This document shows positions 52,462 through 63,792 of a stretch of 64,000 bases of DNA, one piece after another. Each line of letters starts with the position of its first letter. Positions within the stretch are counted from its first letter, which is position 1. Under the pieces are notes generated by a model that saw only the letters and a list, made by a program, of their open reading frames with translations, did no database searches and was not told where the DNA came from. A program made the position numbers and the translations under genes. This stretch comes from Zizania palustris (Eukaryota > Streptophyta > Magnoliopsida > Poales > Poaceae): positions 1,674,001-1,738,000 of the forward strand of contig JAAALK010000283.1 in the NCBI GenBank assembly GCA_019279435.1. The letters run 5' to 3'.

Positions 52462-53750
52462 TCTGTAAAAGATAGCTAAAGCAATCGGCCTATAAATTAT
52501 AAATGCCAGACTAAGCAGTGATCGTGTTTTGAATTTTTCAAATTAAAATCAGGCTCAATGGTGAAAACAGACATATTAACCAATGTTGAGCTAACATGAT
52601 AATGTCAATTATACAAAGGCATACATAAGTACAAATATATAGATGCAATCACTCATATAACGGAAGCTTATGCAGACCATAAAGCATGCTCCCCCTCACA
52701 AAATGCCATAGGGATGACAAATACCAAGTTCCCCATGCACATAAGCAAATCGAGAAGCATCAAAGGGTTTGGTAAAAATATCGGCAAGATAGTTATGGGT
52801 ATCAACATATTTAAGCTCAATATCACCCTTCTCATTGTGATCTCTGAGAAAATGATATCTCACATCAATGTGTATGGTTCTAGAATGTTGAATCGGGTTG
52901 TTTTCTATACTAATGGCACTAGTGTTATCACAGAAAAGTGGAACACTCTTGTAATCTAACCTAAAATCCCGCAAAGTGGATATCATCCATAAAATCTGAG
53001 CACAACAGCTAGCTGAAGCTACATACTCAGCCTCAGCTGTAGACTGTGCAACGCTAGACTGTTTGTGGGAAGACCAGCAAACACGTGATGAACACATAAA
53101 ATGAAAAGTAGTAGAGGTACATTTCCTATCAATTCTACAACCAGCAAAATCTGCATTTGAAAATCCTCTAAGACATAATGATGAAGATGCAGAATACCAA
53201 ATGCCGAATTCAAGGGTACGATTGAGATACCTGAGTGTGCGTTTTACCGCTTGTCGGTGTGAAGCCCTTGGAGAAGCTTGAAAATGAGCGCACAAACAGA
53301 CTGCAAAGTGTATATCTGGCCTTGTAGCAATCAAGTAGATAAGGGAGTCGATCATGCTTCAGAACTCCTTCTAATCTACTTCTTCTCCATCCTCATCTAG
53401 ATCCAATGCTATCTAAGTAGCCATAGGAGTGGTGATGGGCTTCGCATCGGTCATGTCAAACCTCTTGAGAAAGTCCTTCGTGTACTTCGTCCAATGAACT
53501 TAGGTACCTTGTTTGCTTTGCTTGATTTGCAAACCAAGGAAAAACGTGAGTTTGCCCATCATAGACATCTCGAACTCCTTTCTCATGGTATCTGCAAACT
53601 CTCCAACTAAAACATGAGAAGAGCCACTAGAGATGATATCGTCAACGTAAATATAAACTAGGAGGAAATCTTTGCCATGCTTGAGAGTGAAAAGGGTTTT
53701 ATCAACAGATCCCATCAAATACCATGGTCAAGAAAAAATGACTTAAGTCT
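52462..53750 (-). pseudogene. pol: Sirevirus pol C-terminus on minus strand (RT end and RNase H)
   Basis: Minus strand. The 3' end of RT lies at 53718-53500 (HGKDFLLVYIYVDDIISSG, with catalytic YVDD intact, then FFLGLQIKQSKQGT). After stops at about 53365-53495 the RNase H frame is open at 53355-52696 (RPDIHFAVCLCAHFQASPRA, ADFAGCRIDRK, TAEAEYVASASC, CDNTSAISI) and ends CHPYGIL-stop, as in the young Sirevirus. 52462-52695 is its 3' UTR, with a purine tract on the minus strand right after the stop (reverse of CTCCCCCTC). It is closer to the young copy than copy A is, but it is interrupted at 53751 by a CACTA-like element. Confidence 0.88.
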
Positions 53751-54173
53751 CACCACGAGAAAACAGAAAATTTTCATAGGCTAAATTAACTTCCATCGTC
53801 TTTTGACTATGGCCGACGGAAGTTAAAGGAGATCAACCCTCGCCCAGAATATATCTCTTAACTTCCGTCAGTCAGCATTAAAGACAAAACTTCCGTCGGC
53901 TTTAATGCTGGCCGACGGAAGTTAGGGGATATATTTTTTCCCACCAGCGCGCGTATAGGGAAACCTAACTCCCTGTATGCGTGCCCACTGCACACTGCCC
54001 CAGTGCCTGAGTCGCCGCCTCCCACCCATCGCCTCTCGCCCACTCCCGCCCACGTCGCCCTATGTCGCACCACCTGCCGCTGTCCCTGCCTCCCGCCCAT
54101 GCCGCCCTCTGCCCGCCGCCCACGCCACCGGCGGCACCATCTGCCCGCCGACTGTCGCCGTCTGCCGGTGCCC
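53751..54173. mobile_element. CACTA-like element fragment
   Basis: Begins CACCACGAGAAAACAG, a degraded form of CACTACAAGAAAA, inside Sirevirus RT. It is followed by hairpin pairs of AACTTCCGTCGGC and GCCGACGGAAGTT (53790-53930), the same subterminal motif as in 27323-29175. A C-rich stretch (about 53960-54170) follows and resembles the GC-rich end of that element. It is interrupted at 54174 by an LTR, and the second terminus is not seen before the assembly gap. TCT (53748-53750) would be the target triplet. Confidence 0.75.
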
Positions 54174-55562
54174 TGTGAGATCGGAATGGTGACTAGAGGG
54201 GGGGGTGAATAGGCTCCTCGACTAATTCTCATGAATCAGATGGCCTATTCAAATCACCCAACGTTCCTCCAAAATTTCAAATTCAGATTCAAACCAATCA
54301 GACAACTTCTTCAACAATTTTACTTGACACTCTGAGCCTTACTTGACACAAGGATAACCAAACACAAGATATCAACAAAACTCCTCCAAGAATCAAGTAA
54401 CCAAATAAACGTTCAATGAAATGCTAATTTCAAATTTGTTTGACAAACACTATTGCAATTCTAAAAAATGAACAGTAGTTCAACTCTGCATTCAGACAGA
54501 ATTCTGATATAATATTTGTGGAAGAATCTCAAATCAATTTCCTGAAACAAACAATCTGACCTTACTTAATTTTAACTTCAGTTTCAAAATCAGACAAGGT
54601 GAGAATGAGAAAGACTAGTACAAACTAGGTGAGTATTGAAAACAGGAAATGAGTTTGTATAGCCCTTAATCAAACAATGAACAAAAATTTCATAACATCA
54701 GGGATTGGTACTGAAGTTTATGTTTCAAATCTGCCAGCCAAGTCAATTCAGTTTGAATCAGATCACTAAAATTGTATTAGAACTAAAACCAAATTTTATC
54801 TTAACCTGGAACAATTACAGCAACCAGAGAATCAGTACAGAACTATTCATTTTTTCAGATAACTAGACATAATCAGTTCTAAAGCAATCAATTCTGAACC
54901 AGTATACAATGATAGGTAAAACATATTCTATACTGAGTTGTTTTGCTAAATTTCACTGTGGATACAGAGAACTGATGAAGAGCTCTAAATTTAACTCAAG
55001 CTAGTGAAACTACTGAAAATACTGTTTCAGATCATCAATCAGGATTGCGGTAATGTTCAGAGCTAAATGAGAATAATTAGTGAGAAACTGCAATTCAGAA
55101 CATAGAAAATGAGAAAAGAACCTTTGAACTACACACTCTGCTAAAATCTGGATAATGAACAGTACCAGATTTAGAACAGATTGTGTCAGTTCAAATTTAA
55201 CTTGAAATTTTTGAGTTTAACATCCACACATACAAAACAAGATTGTTTTAGAGTGAAAAATGGTAATTCAGTTCACTTAACACAACAGATTTTCCCACCT
55301 CAGCAAATGACAAATTCTACTACTCAAGCATTCTGGACAACCTAACTCAAAATAGTGCCATACATTGGATAATTTCAGATCAAGCAGTATTCTAAAATAT
55401 AAAACCAAACTTTCAATCAGTAGTGAAATAAGAACTTGATTACTGCAGCTGAAATAGACTATTTCTCTGAATATACTGAAATCAGTGAAGAAAACATAAC
55501 CTGATTCTGTTTTTGAATATATTCAATAATTCACACACTAAAATTAAAGCTTGTACTACAAC
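54174..55562 (-). repeat. Sirevirus-like LTR on minus strand, running into the gap
   Basis: Starts TGTGAGATCGGAATGG followed by GACTAGAGGGGGGGGTGAATA, the reverse complement of the conserved Sirevirus LTR end. The rest is AT-rich with repeated CAGAA and TCAGA words and resembles 48298-49660. It is cut by the N gap, so whether it is a solo LTR or the end of a full element is open. Confidence 0.72.
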
Positions 55563-56562
55563 NNNNNNNNNNNNNNNNNNNNNNNNNNNNNNNNNNNNNN
55601 NNNNNNNNNNNNNNNNNNNNNNNNNNNNNNNNNNNNNNNNNNNNNNNNNNNNNNNNNNNNNNNNNNNNNNNNNNNNNNNNNNNNNNNNNNNNNNNNNNNN
55701 NNNNNNNNNNNNNNNNNNNNNNNNNNNNNNNNNNNNNNNNNNNNNNNNNNNNNNNNNNNNNNNNNNNNNNNNNNNNNNNNNNNNNNNNNNNNNNNNNNNN
55801 NNNNNNNNNNNNNNNNNNNNNNNNNNNNNNNNNNNNNNNNNNNNNNNNNNNNNNNNNNNNNNNNNNNNNNNNNNNNNNNNNNNNNNNNNNNNNNNNNNNN
55901 NNNNNNNNNNNNNNNNNNNNNNNNNNNNNNNNNNNNNNNNNNNNNNNNNNNNNNNNNNNNNNNNNNNNNNNNNNNNNNNNNNNNNNNNNNNNNNNNNNNN
56001 NNNNNNNNNNNNNNNNNNNNNNNNNNNNNNNNNNNNNNNNNNNNNNNNNNNNNNNNNNNNNNNNNNNNNNNNNNNNNNNNNNNNNNNNNNNNNNNNNNNN
56101 NNNNNNNNNNNNNNNNNNNNNNNNNNNNNNNNNNNNNNNNNNNNNNNNNNNNNNNNNNNNNNNNNNNNNNNNNNNNNNNNNNNNNNNNNNNNNNNNNNNN
56201 NNNNNNNNNNNNNNNNNNNNNNNNNNNNNNNNNNNNNNNNNNNNNNNNNNNNNNNNNNNNNNNNNNNNNNNNNNNNNNNNNNNNNNNNNNNNNNNNNNNN
56301 NNNNNNNNNNNNNNNNNNNNNNNNNNNNNNNNNNNNNNNNNNNNNNNNNNNNNNNNNNNNNNNNNNNNNNNNNNNNNNNNNNNNNNNNNNNNNNNNNNNN
56401 NNNNNNNNNNNNNNNNNNNNNNNNNNNNNNNNNNNNNNNNNNNNNNNNNNNNNNNNNNNNNNNNNNNNNNNNNNNNNNNNNNNNNNNNNNNNNNNNNNNN
56501 NNNNNNNNNNNNNNNNNNNNNNNNNNNNNNNNNNNNNNNNNNNNNNNNNNNNNNNNNNNNNN
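55563..56562. other. Assembly gap, 1000 N
   Basis: Exactly 1000 undetermined bases, a conventional size for a gap of unknown length. Frames computed across it are meaningless. The sequence on the left is an LTR; on the right it is the RNase H end of a gypsy element. Confidence 0.99.
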
Positions 56563-58260
56563 ACGGATCACAGAGTTTGAAGTATATCTTCACACAGCCT
56601 GACCTCAATCTGAGGCAAAGACGATGGTTGGAACTAATCAAGGACTATGACTTAGGTATCCACTACCACCCCGGAAAAGCAAATGTGGTAGCAGATGCAT
56701 TAAGTCGCAAGGGATATTGCACGGCATGATGATTCAAGAACACGCACCCTTGTTATGTAAGGAGATGGAAAAGTTGAATCTGGGATTGACCACCAGAGCA
56801 TATCTAGCCACCTTGGAAACCCAGCCTATTCTATTCGAGCAGATCCGTGAAGCTCAGATGGAGGACCCGGCTATAGCTGCCATTAGGAAGAACATGAGAC
56901 AAGGAAAAGCCCCCGGATTTTCAGAAGACGAAAATGGCACCATTTGGTTTGGAACCCGGATATGTGTGCCGGATAAACCAGAGATAAAAACCCTTATCCT
57001 AAGAGAAGCCCATGAGACATTTTACTCCATTCATCCCGGCAGTACCAAGATGTACCAGGATCTAAAGGAACGTTATTGGTGGGTTAGCATGAAAAGAGAG
57101 ATCGCCCAGTTCGTCGCCGAATGTGACACCTGCAGGAGAGTAAAGGCTGAACATCAGAGACCTGCAGGATTGTTACAGCCACTTAAAGTGCCTGAATGGA
57201 AGTGGGAAGAGATTGGTATGGATTTCATCACCGGATTACCAAAGACCCAACTTGGGTATGATTCTATATGGGTGATCATAGATCGGCTTACAAAAGTAGC
57301 TCATTTCATAGCCGTCAAGACGACCTTTAGTGGCCCTAAGCTTGCAGAGCTATATATGGCCCGGATCGTATGTCTTCATGGAGTACCCAAGAAGATAGTG
57401 TCTGACCGAGGAAGTCAGTTTACCTCTCGCTTCTGGAAGAACCATCAAGAGGAGATGGGCACGAGATTGAATTTCAGTACCGCCTACCATCCTCAGACAG
57501 ATGGACAAACAGAGAGGGTAAATCAGATACTAGAGGATATGCTTCGAGCATGTGTTTGGATTTTGGAGCCACTTGGGATAAGAGCTTGCCGTACGCTGAG
57601 TTTTCATACAACAACAGCTATCAAGCCAGTCTTCAGATGTCTCCTTTTGAAGCCTTATATGGACGTAAGTGCAGAACGCCTCTACTTTGGAACCAAACTG
57701 GTGAATCCCAAGTGTTCGGAACGGACATTCTCCGTGAAGCTGAAGAGAAAGTACGGATCATCAGAGACCGACTCAAGATAGCCCAATCGCGACAGAAGAG
57801 CTACGCAGACAATCGTCGCCGAGACTTAGCCTTTGAAGAAGGAGAACATGTCTATCTTCGAGTTACGCCTCTCCGTGGGACTCAACGGTTTAACATGAGA
57901 GGAAAGTTGGCCCCTCGATATGTTGGACCATTCCCTATTATCCGACGCCAGGGCGAAGTAGCTTATCAGTTGGAACTACCACCCTCGTTGACTGGAGTGC
58001 ATGATGTGTTCCATGTATCTCAACTCAAGAAGTGTCTCCGCGTCCCCACAGAGCAAGTGGACCTTCAGCAGTTGGATGTCCAAGAAGATCTGACCTATGT
58101 GGAAAAGCCGGTCAAGATATTGGAAGTCAAAGAAAGGACCACTAGGAGTCGAGTCATCCGCTTCTGCAAAGTGCAGTGGAGCAATCATCCGGTAGAGGAA
58201 GCTACATGGGAAAAAGAAGATGAACTCAAGGCACAGCATCCTGAGCTATTCGAGGATTGA
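56563..58260 (+). pseudogene. pol: pol of the Tekay-type element (RNase H end, integrase, chromodomain)
   Basis: The RNase H tail (SLKYIFTQPDLNLRQRRWLE ... NVVADALSR) lies at 56567-56710. The integrase zinc finger reads HETFYSIHPG ... CDTCRRVKAEHQ, and its core has MDFITGLPKTQLGYDSIWV (Asp), KKIVSDRGSQFTSRFW (Asp) and HPQTDGQTERVNQ (Glu). A frame change near 57550 moves the reading to the next frame, which continues to 58257 with PFEALYGRKCRTPLLW, FEEGEHVYLRVTPLRG and HDVFHVSQLKKCL. It ends in a chromodomain (VEKPVKILEVKER ... VQWSNHPVEEATWEKEDEL). The chromodomain would direct integration to marked chromatin. Apart from the frame change I see no stop in this part. Confidence 0.9.
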
Positions 58261-58288
58261 TCCGAATCTCGAGGACGAGATTCTCTGT

Positions 58289-58299
58289 AAGGGGGATAG
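58289..58299 (+). promoter_or_regulatory. Polypurine tract of the Tekay-type element
   Basis: AAGGGGGATAGG lies a few bases before the LTR start TGTAACACC at 58303. It is the expected plus-strand primer. Confidence 0.8.
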
Positions 58300-58302
58300 G
58301 AT

Positions 58303-61300
58303 TGTAACACCCCAGAAAATTAAAAGAAATAAAATAAAAAGAAAAGTATTATTTAAATCATTTTTGGATTAATTATTAAAGGGAAATTCACAAAAGAACC
58401 CAAATAAAGCCAAACAGGGAGAAATACTCAAAATATGGACTTGAAAATTTTATGAGATGAGCTAGAGACCAAACTATAATTTTAGGAATTTTTACAAATT
58501 TTTATCAACAGTGATTCAACCCTTAATCAAATATTTGATTTTCTGGAATTATTTTAAATCAGAAAACCATTTTAATCCTTAATGGGCCTCAACCTTGAAT
58601 TCACCCAGAGCCCGGCCCAATCCAGCAGTGAGCCACTGACAAGAGGGACCGCCTGTCGGCGCGTTCCCCCGCCTCTCTCTCCCGCCCGCGCCCGCTTGGC
58701 CCCACGTGTCAGCCCCATGCGCTTGCCTTCGCCCACTGACCGCTCGGCCCCGCCTGTCGGCCCTTTCCTTTCCCGTTCGCCCACTGACAGGTGGAGCCCA
58801 CCTGTCAGGTGCTTCGTCTCCGATGGAAGGGGATCGCCCCCTTCCTTTCTCCCGGCGATCACCTTCTGCTTCTCACCGCCGGCAGCCCGCGATCGCCCGG
58901 ATCGTCCCGGATCACTTTCCCCGCATGCCGCCGCCTCCTTTCCATCCATAGCAACGCGTTCTTACGCTTTAGGAAAGCTACCCGGAGCTTTGGTAAGGGA
59001 TCACCGGAGCTCTCGGGATCCCCTCGGTTCCCTGCCATCCTGACGCCGGCGACCCCCTATAAAACCCCTCTGGTCACCGCACTCACCCCATAACGCCGTA
59101 GCCCGAGCCTTAGCCCTCCAGAGCGCCTCTGCCAATTTTGCGAGCTCCTCCCCTGCTTCAACTCCGGCAAGCCTTCGCCGTCGTCTCGGACCCCCGCCGC
59201 CCTAGCCGCCGCCACCTTCGGGTCCGTCGTCGACCACCCCACCTCATCCACCCCTCCGTTGGCCGTGGACACCGCCGGACCGCCGTCGCCGTCGAGCACC
59301 CGTACGCCCTCCGTCGTCTACGCTCGCCGCCGGTCACCACCAAGCCCCCATCATCGTCGCCAAAGGTATCATCGTGATCCCCTTTTCCTCCGCATTCCAT
59401 TTTGACCGTTAGCCAGGCTCCTAGGCCCTCGCCGTCGCCGCCATGGCCGCGCCCGAGCCCGCCGTCGCCGGAGACGAAGGGTAAACTACCCTCGTCACCA
59501 CGTGCCGTGCCGGAATCCATCCGAGCCGCACGATTCCGAGCGAACGGTCCAGATTAGATCCTGCGGAGATCTAATCTGAGCCCTCAGATCCGGTCAAACC
59601 GGTATCGTTTAATCTCAGCCGTCTATCATGACTTAAAACGCTGGATCGATCTCGTGCGTCCACGTCATAACCTTTCGCACGTTTTAATCTCAGCCGTCCA
59701 TTTCCACTTAACCCTCCCGCCTCGCACTCAGCCGCCAGATCTGGATCCTACGGCTCTGGATCGGCCGGTCCACGCGCATAGTCACGGGTTCACGGTGAAC
59801 CTGGTTCACCGTGGACCAGGGACTGTTTTTAGTTTAAATAAAATTCCAGAAAATTGTTTAAACTTCAAAAATTCATATCTTGCTCAATTTAACTCCAAAT
59901 TTCACCATTCAAATTTTGTTAAAACCAGAATATTATTCTCTACACATTAATACCATAAAAACAGTATGTTTCTGTTACCCAAAATATTATTAATAAATAA
60001 ATGAATAAAAATCCCTTAGGGTTAAAATTAATAATACAGAAAATAAATTGGGAAAAATCCTAAAATATTAAACTTTACTGTTTTGTACAAAACCTTGAAA
60101 TATTAAAATATTACTTCACATAAAAACACCCACAAACTATGTGTGTTCTTTTATTTGGTGAATTTTATCTGTTTATTGAATGTATTATTTATTTTTCCGT
60201 ATCGAGAAGACTACGAGTTCGTCGAAGAACAGGAGTTCTACCCCGAGGTTCCTCCATCCCCATTTGCTGATCAAGGCAAGTCATCGACCACCTCTGTGGA
60301 AACAGTTGATCATATTTGAGCCCATGTTTTAATAAATTATCGCTATAACCCATAGGATAAATATTGCATTAGTCAAACATCAAGCCCTACACTTATATTT
60401 ATTAGATCCCCTTCCTTGTGTGCAAACCCAAGCCATGCTTATTGAGCCTCAACTCCTTGTCACTCTACAAATAATATATTAGCTAGTGCCCAATGTACCG
60501 GCACAACTGCTATAGGATATAAAGAATGAGTCGTAGAATAGATGGATTCTGGTATATGAAATACCCCGTTATTCTTGTCTCTGGACTCTGTTGGAGTTAG
60601 GTATGTTATAAGTATGGTGGGTTCCGGGTGCAAGCTCGGGTTTTGGTATGTCGCACCCGGGGCACTATAAGGACCGGTCTGCGGGATCTGTTGCAAAGCA
60701 CTTCCGTACCAACCACAAGTCTAATGGGTAAGTCCTAACTGGAAGTGTGGAACACTCCGTCTCACGGCACCATAGTGGAGGGGGCAAGGGGCTAGCCCTC
60801 AAGGCGCCTTGTACCGACGATGGCTCAAGGGGGGGGGTATTGTGGAAACTCGACATGGCGAGACACGGTACGAAACCTATAAGAGGGTGCTGTTGAGTCG
60901 GGGAGGACCATATGGAAGGTTTTGGCACGAGTTCCCGTGAAATGGGTCATCTCGTTACACTTTGGTGTAAGTGATGAGTGCGTGCCTTGTGGGTACAGTG
61001 GTACATCTCTGATCAGAGTAAATCAATCTTTTCGAAAAGCCGAGCCCATGGTCAAGGGCGGGTTGTGTGACTTGTAGGACCGAAAGTAGCGACCAGAGGG
61101 GGGGTGAATGGGCGCCTAAAAAATTCTTTCGAATCAATGGCCTGCTCCCAACACCTAACGCACCTCACAAGACTTAGCAGCAAAACGTGAACAGATCGCC
61201 AAACCCTAAAAGGATCTAGCCTAGAAATGACAGGTGTTCTAGAAAAAGAAACACCAATGCAGTGCTAATAGGCAAATAAACAAAGCATTCAAAACAAGGC

Positions 61301-63792
61301 AAATCAACCTTTACAGAAATATATCATCACGGAGATTTAATCATGAGTGCACGTGAAATGAGGAGTCTTACTGTTCAAGGTTGTCTCCTGTTTGGTACTC
61401 GACGAAGCCTGTCCGAAGTCCTCACACGAAGGATGATGAGGTGGTCGTCAAAGTCTCCTGACTGAAGTTAGATCAAAGGTACCAAAAACAGCTTCGGAAA
61501 CACATAGGACCGAAGTTAAAAAAAACTGAACCTCGAACGGTCTACTCCGGAAAAGTAAAAAACAGATCCTGTGAACCCTGAAGCTGACCAGAAATTTTTC
61601 GAAGCAAAAAAACTGCGAAGTATGCTTAATAGCGAAGGCTACCTTCGGTTCAAAGAGTAACTTCGCAGAGAGGAACTGCACCCTTCGAAGTATTTTCCTG
61701 AAAAATTTCTGACTCGAAAATTGTGCAAGCACACTAAAAACAGGCTCCGAAAGACTCCTTGCAGGACTTCGTACCTAAGCTGCCATATACCAGAAGCTAC
61801 TGCAGCTGTCACAGAAAATGAGTCCCATGTGTAGCACCTATGACCGAAGGCATCATACACAGCAGAGGCTAGCAACACAAAAAAAACACCCTTGCAAATC
61901 TGACAACTTTGCTGTGCTAGCAGCACTAGGCCAAAAATAGACGACAGCTACACATGTAGGTGCTAGAAGCACAAACAGGACACGGTGCAGCAATAAAAAA
62001 ATCGGAACCAGAATGTGATGGTTGAACCTTCAGCTTTAAAAAAAATAGAACACGCAAGCTACAGCTACAAACACTAGCTTCTTAGCACTAGTCTCTAGAC
62101 TTGTGCACAAGACAGAATAGCTGCACACAGATCACAGGAAATCAGAAGCTAGCTGTAGGCTACTTGCACTAGTTGTGCCATTGTACTTCAGCCAGCTGAA
62201 AGAATCAAATTTTCTGCAGCAAAACGTGGAGACAAGAAATTATACTTCCATTCTAGGCCATAGATCATAGAGGCAAAGAAGAACAGACTATACGGCAGCT
62301 AGACATGCGGTCAAACCAGGAGAGCTATCGACAGAACAGATGCCACCGAATAACAGTGCTTGAAGAAACCAAACCGCAACCAATACACAATATTGATCTT
62401 GTGAATAAACAAGAGTTTCTGCCGCGAACTCAGAAAGCGAAATCGAACAGAAACACGCAAGCCAAGAAGATTAGAGAAAACTGATAGATGTAAACAGGCT
62501 TGATTTACTTGCGATGAACAAAAGTGGCGCACATGAGAACAGGAATAAAAAACGAACAGAACAGGAACTCAGTACTGCTGGCGGCGCACACAGGGAAACA
62601 TGGGATGAACTCTGAATTTTTTAGATTAAAGTGAGTTAACCCTAACCCTAGGGATTGGGGCCTATTTATAGGCAGCCCATTAAATGTAAAAAATGCAGAA
62701 ATACCCCTAGAGTTTTTTACAGACTCTGAAATAAATGGAAAAGACCAAACTGCCCTTAGGATATTTTTACAGACTCGACTGACAGACTGTGGGCCTAAAG
62801 GCAAAATAGTAAAATCCTAAATAAAGGTAACTTGTCCTGATGCGGAGCTTTCGTAGCAGCTACGGCTTCGCCTCAAGACGGTTAGATCCGAAATCAACGG
62901 TTGTCAGTTTTGCGCCGAAACTGACAAAGCGTCCACCGTCTTCGCACCGGGTACCCGGATTGGGCCAGCCTGATTCCGCGGCTCCCTCAGCCCGGCAATC
63001 ACTCACCGCCCGTGTACCTGAGTCAATCCCGGTCAACAGTCCAGTGGATCCTCTGCTGCTCCTAGCCCATGTACCCGGATTGGGCCAGCCCGACTTCGCG
63101 GCCCCTCTGCCCGATAGTCGCTCGCTGCCCGTGTACCTGAGTCACACGCGGCCCAGACGCAACAGGTCTTCTCTCTCATCTCAGTCCTCTTTGACTATCG
63201 TTGACAATGACTCATCACATCTGGAGCCATGAGGCCCACGCTATTCAGCATGGCTCCTCAGTGACTACTCGCAGTTAGTTTACAATTGTTTGAATGGATG
63301 AGTTATTCATGACATATAAGGACTGTTGTGCGGGGAGGTAAAACGTATTCCTCGAGTTAGAAGATGATGATGCATACTCATGTTTACTTTTCTGTACTAA
63401 TAAATTGCTCACATATAATGCCTTACAAATATGCTGCTTCCACAAAACTAGCCACTATCTCCCTTGTTATTATCTTGCATTATATTTGCATTCGGTGGCT
63501 TGCTGAGTACATCCGTACTCACCCCGTTGACTTACACCATCAGAGCCCGTCTACTACGAGGAGGATGAAGGTCTGGAGTAGCGACCCAGTCAAGGCGAGA
63601 CTGGAAGGAGGCGTTCATCTAGGACCCTTATTTTATTAGTTTCTCTTCACCTTTATTCACTTTTGTATTAATGCGGTCTACGAACCGTGAATGATTGCCC
63701 GTATTGTACGTGGTCGCTTGATGAACGTCTTGTTTTATTGATTTTCTATGGAATTTCAATAAAGTCCTGATTTATTAAATCGGGGCGCGACA
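58303..63792 (+). repeat. 3' LTR of the Tekay-type element, split by a solo LTR
   Basis: Starts TGTAACACCCC, ends GGCGCGACA. Without the insertion at 61073-63260 (plus duplicated GTGACT) it is about 3.3 kb. U3 is GC-rich from 58610; the TATA box CTATAAAACC lies at about 59057-59066. The GC-rich open frames at 58580-59520 on both strands are LTR sequence around the promoter, not host exons. The U5 side holds a fragment reading like acidic coding sequence (about 60200-60320), often seen in such LTRs. No gene is supported here. Confidence 0.82.
61073..63260 (-). repeat. Sirevirus-like solo LTR on minus strand
   Basis: The left end TGTAGGACCGAAAGTAG followed by GACCAGAGGGGGGGTGAATG is the reverse of the conserved Sirevirus LTR end. 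The right end ACAATGACTCATCACAT...GGCTCCTCA is the reverse of an LTR start TGAGGAGCC...GATGAGTCATTGT. It is flanked by GTGACT at 61067-61072 and 63261-63266. The minus-strand TATA (reverse of CCTATTTATAGG) lies at about 62668-62679. It is 2188 bp with no internal element sequence, so it is a solo LTR. Confidence 0.85.

Larger units (their letters stand above)
56563..63792 (+). mobile_element. Tekay/Del-type Ty3/gypsy element, 3' half
   Basis: The RNase H end, integrase and a C-terminal chromodomain are followed by a purine tract and a TGTAACACCCC LTR. The 5' half lies in or beyond the gap. The chromodomain (chromovirus), the TGTAACACC start and a 3.3-kb LTR fit Tekay/Del. The LTR ends GGCGCGACA at 63792, followed by GTATC and copia pol, so the element inserted into a copia element. 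Confidence 0.85.

Noticed and set aside
55513..56729. Long frames across 55513-56729 on both strands
   Set aside because: They are undetermined bases translated as X; only the last part (from 56563) is real gypsy coding sequence.
58580..59520. GC-rich frames that look like host exons
   Set aside because: They are inside the Tekay LTR around its TATA box, appear on both strands, and show no domain or splice structure.
62636..62660. Telomere-like repeat (TTAACCCTAACCCTAGGG)
   Set aside because: Only two units, inside an LTR; similar AACCCTAG words occur near the TATA of other LTRs here.
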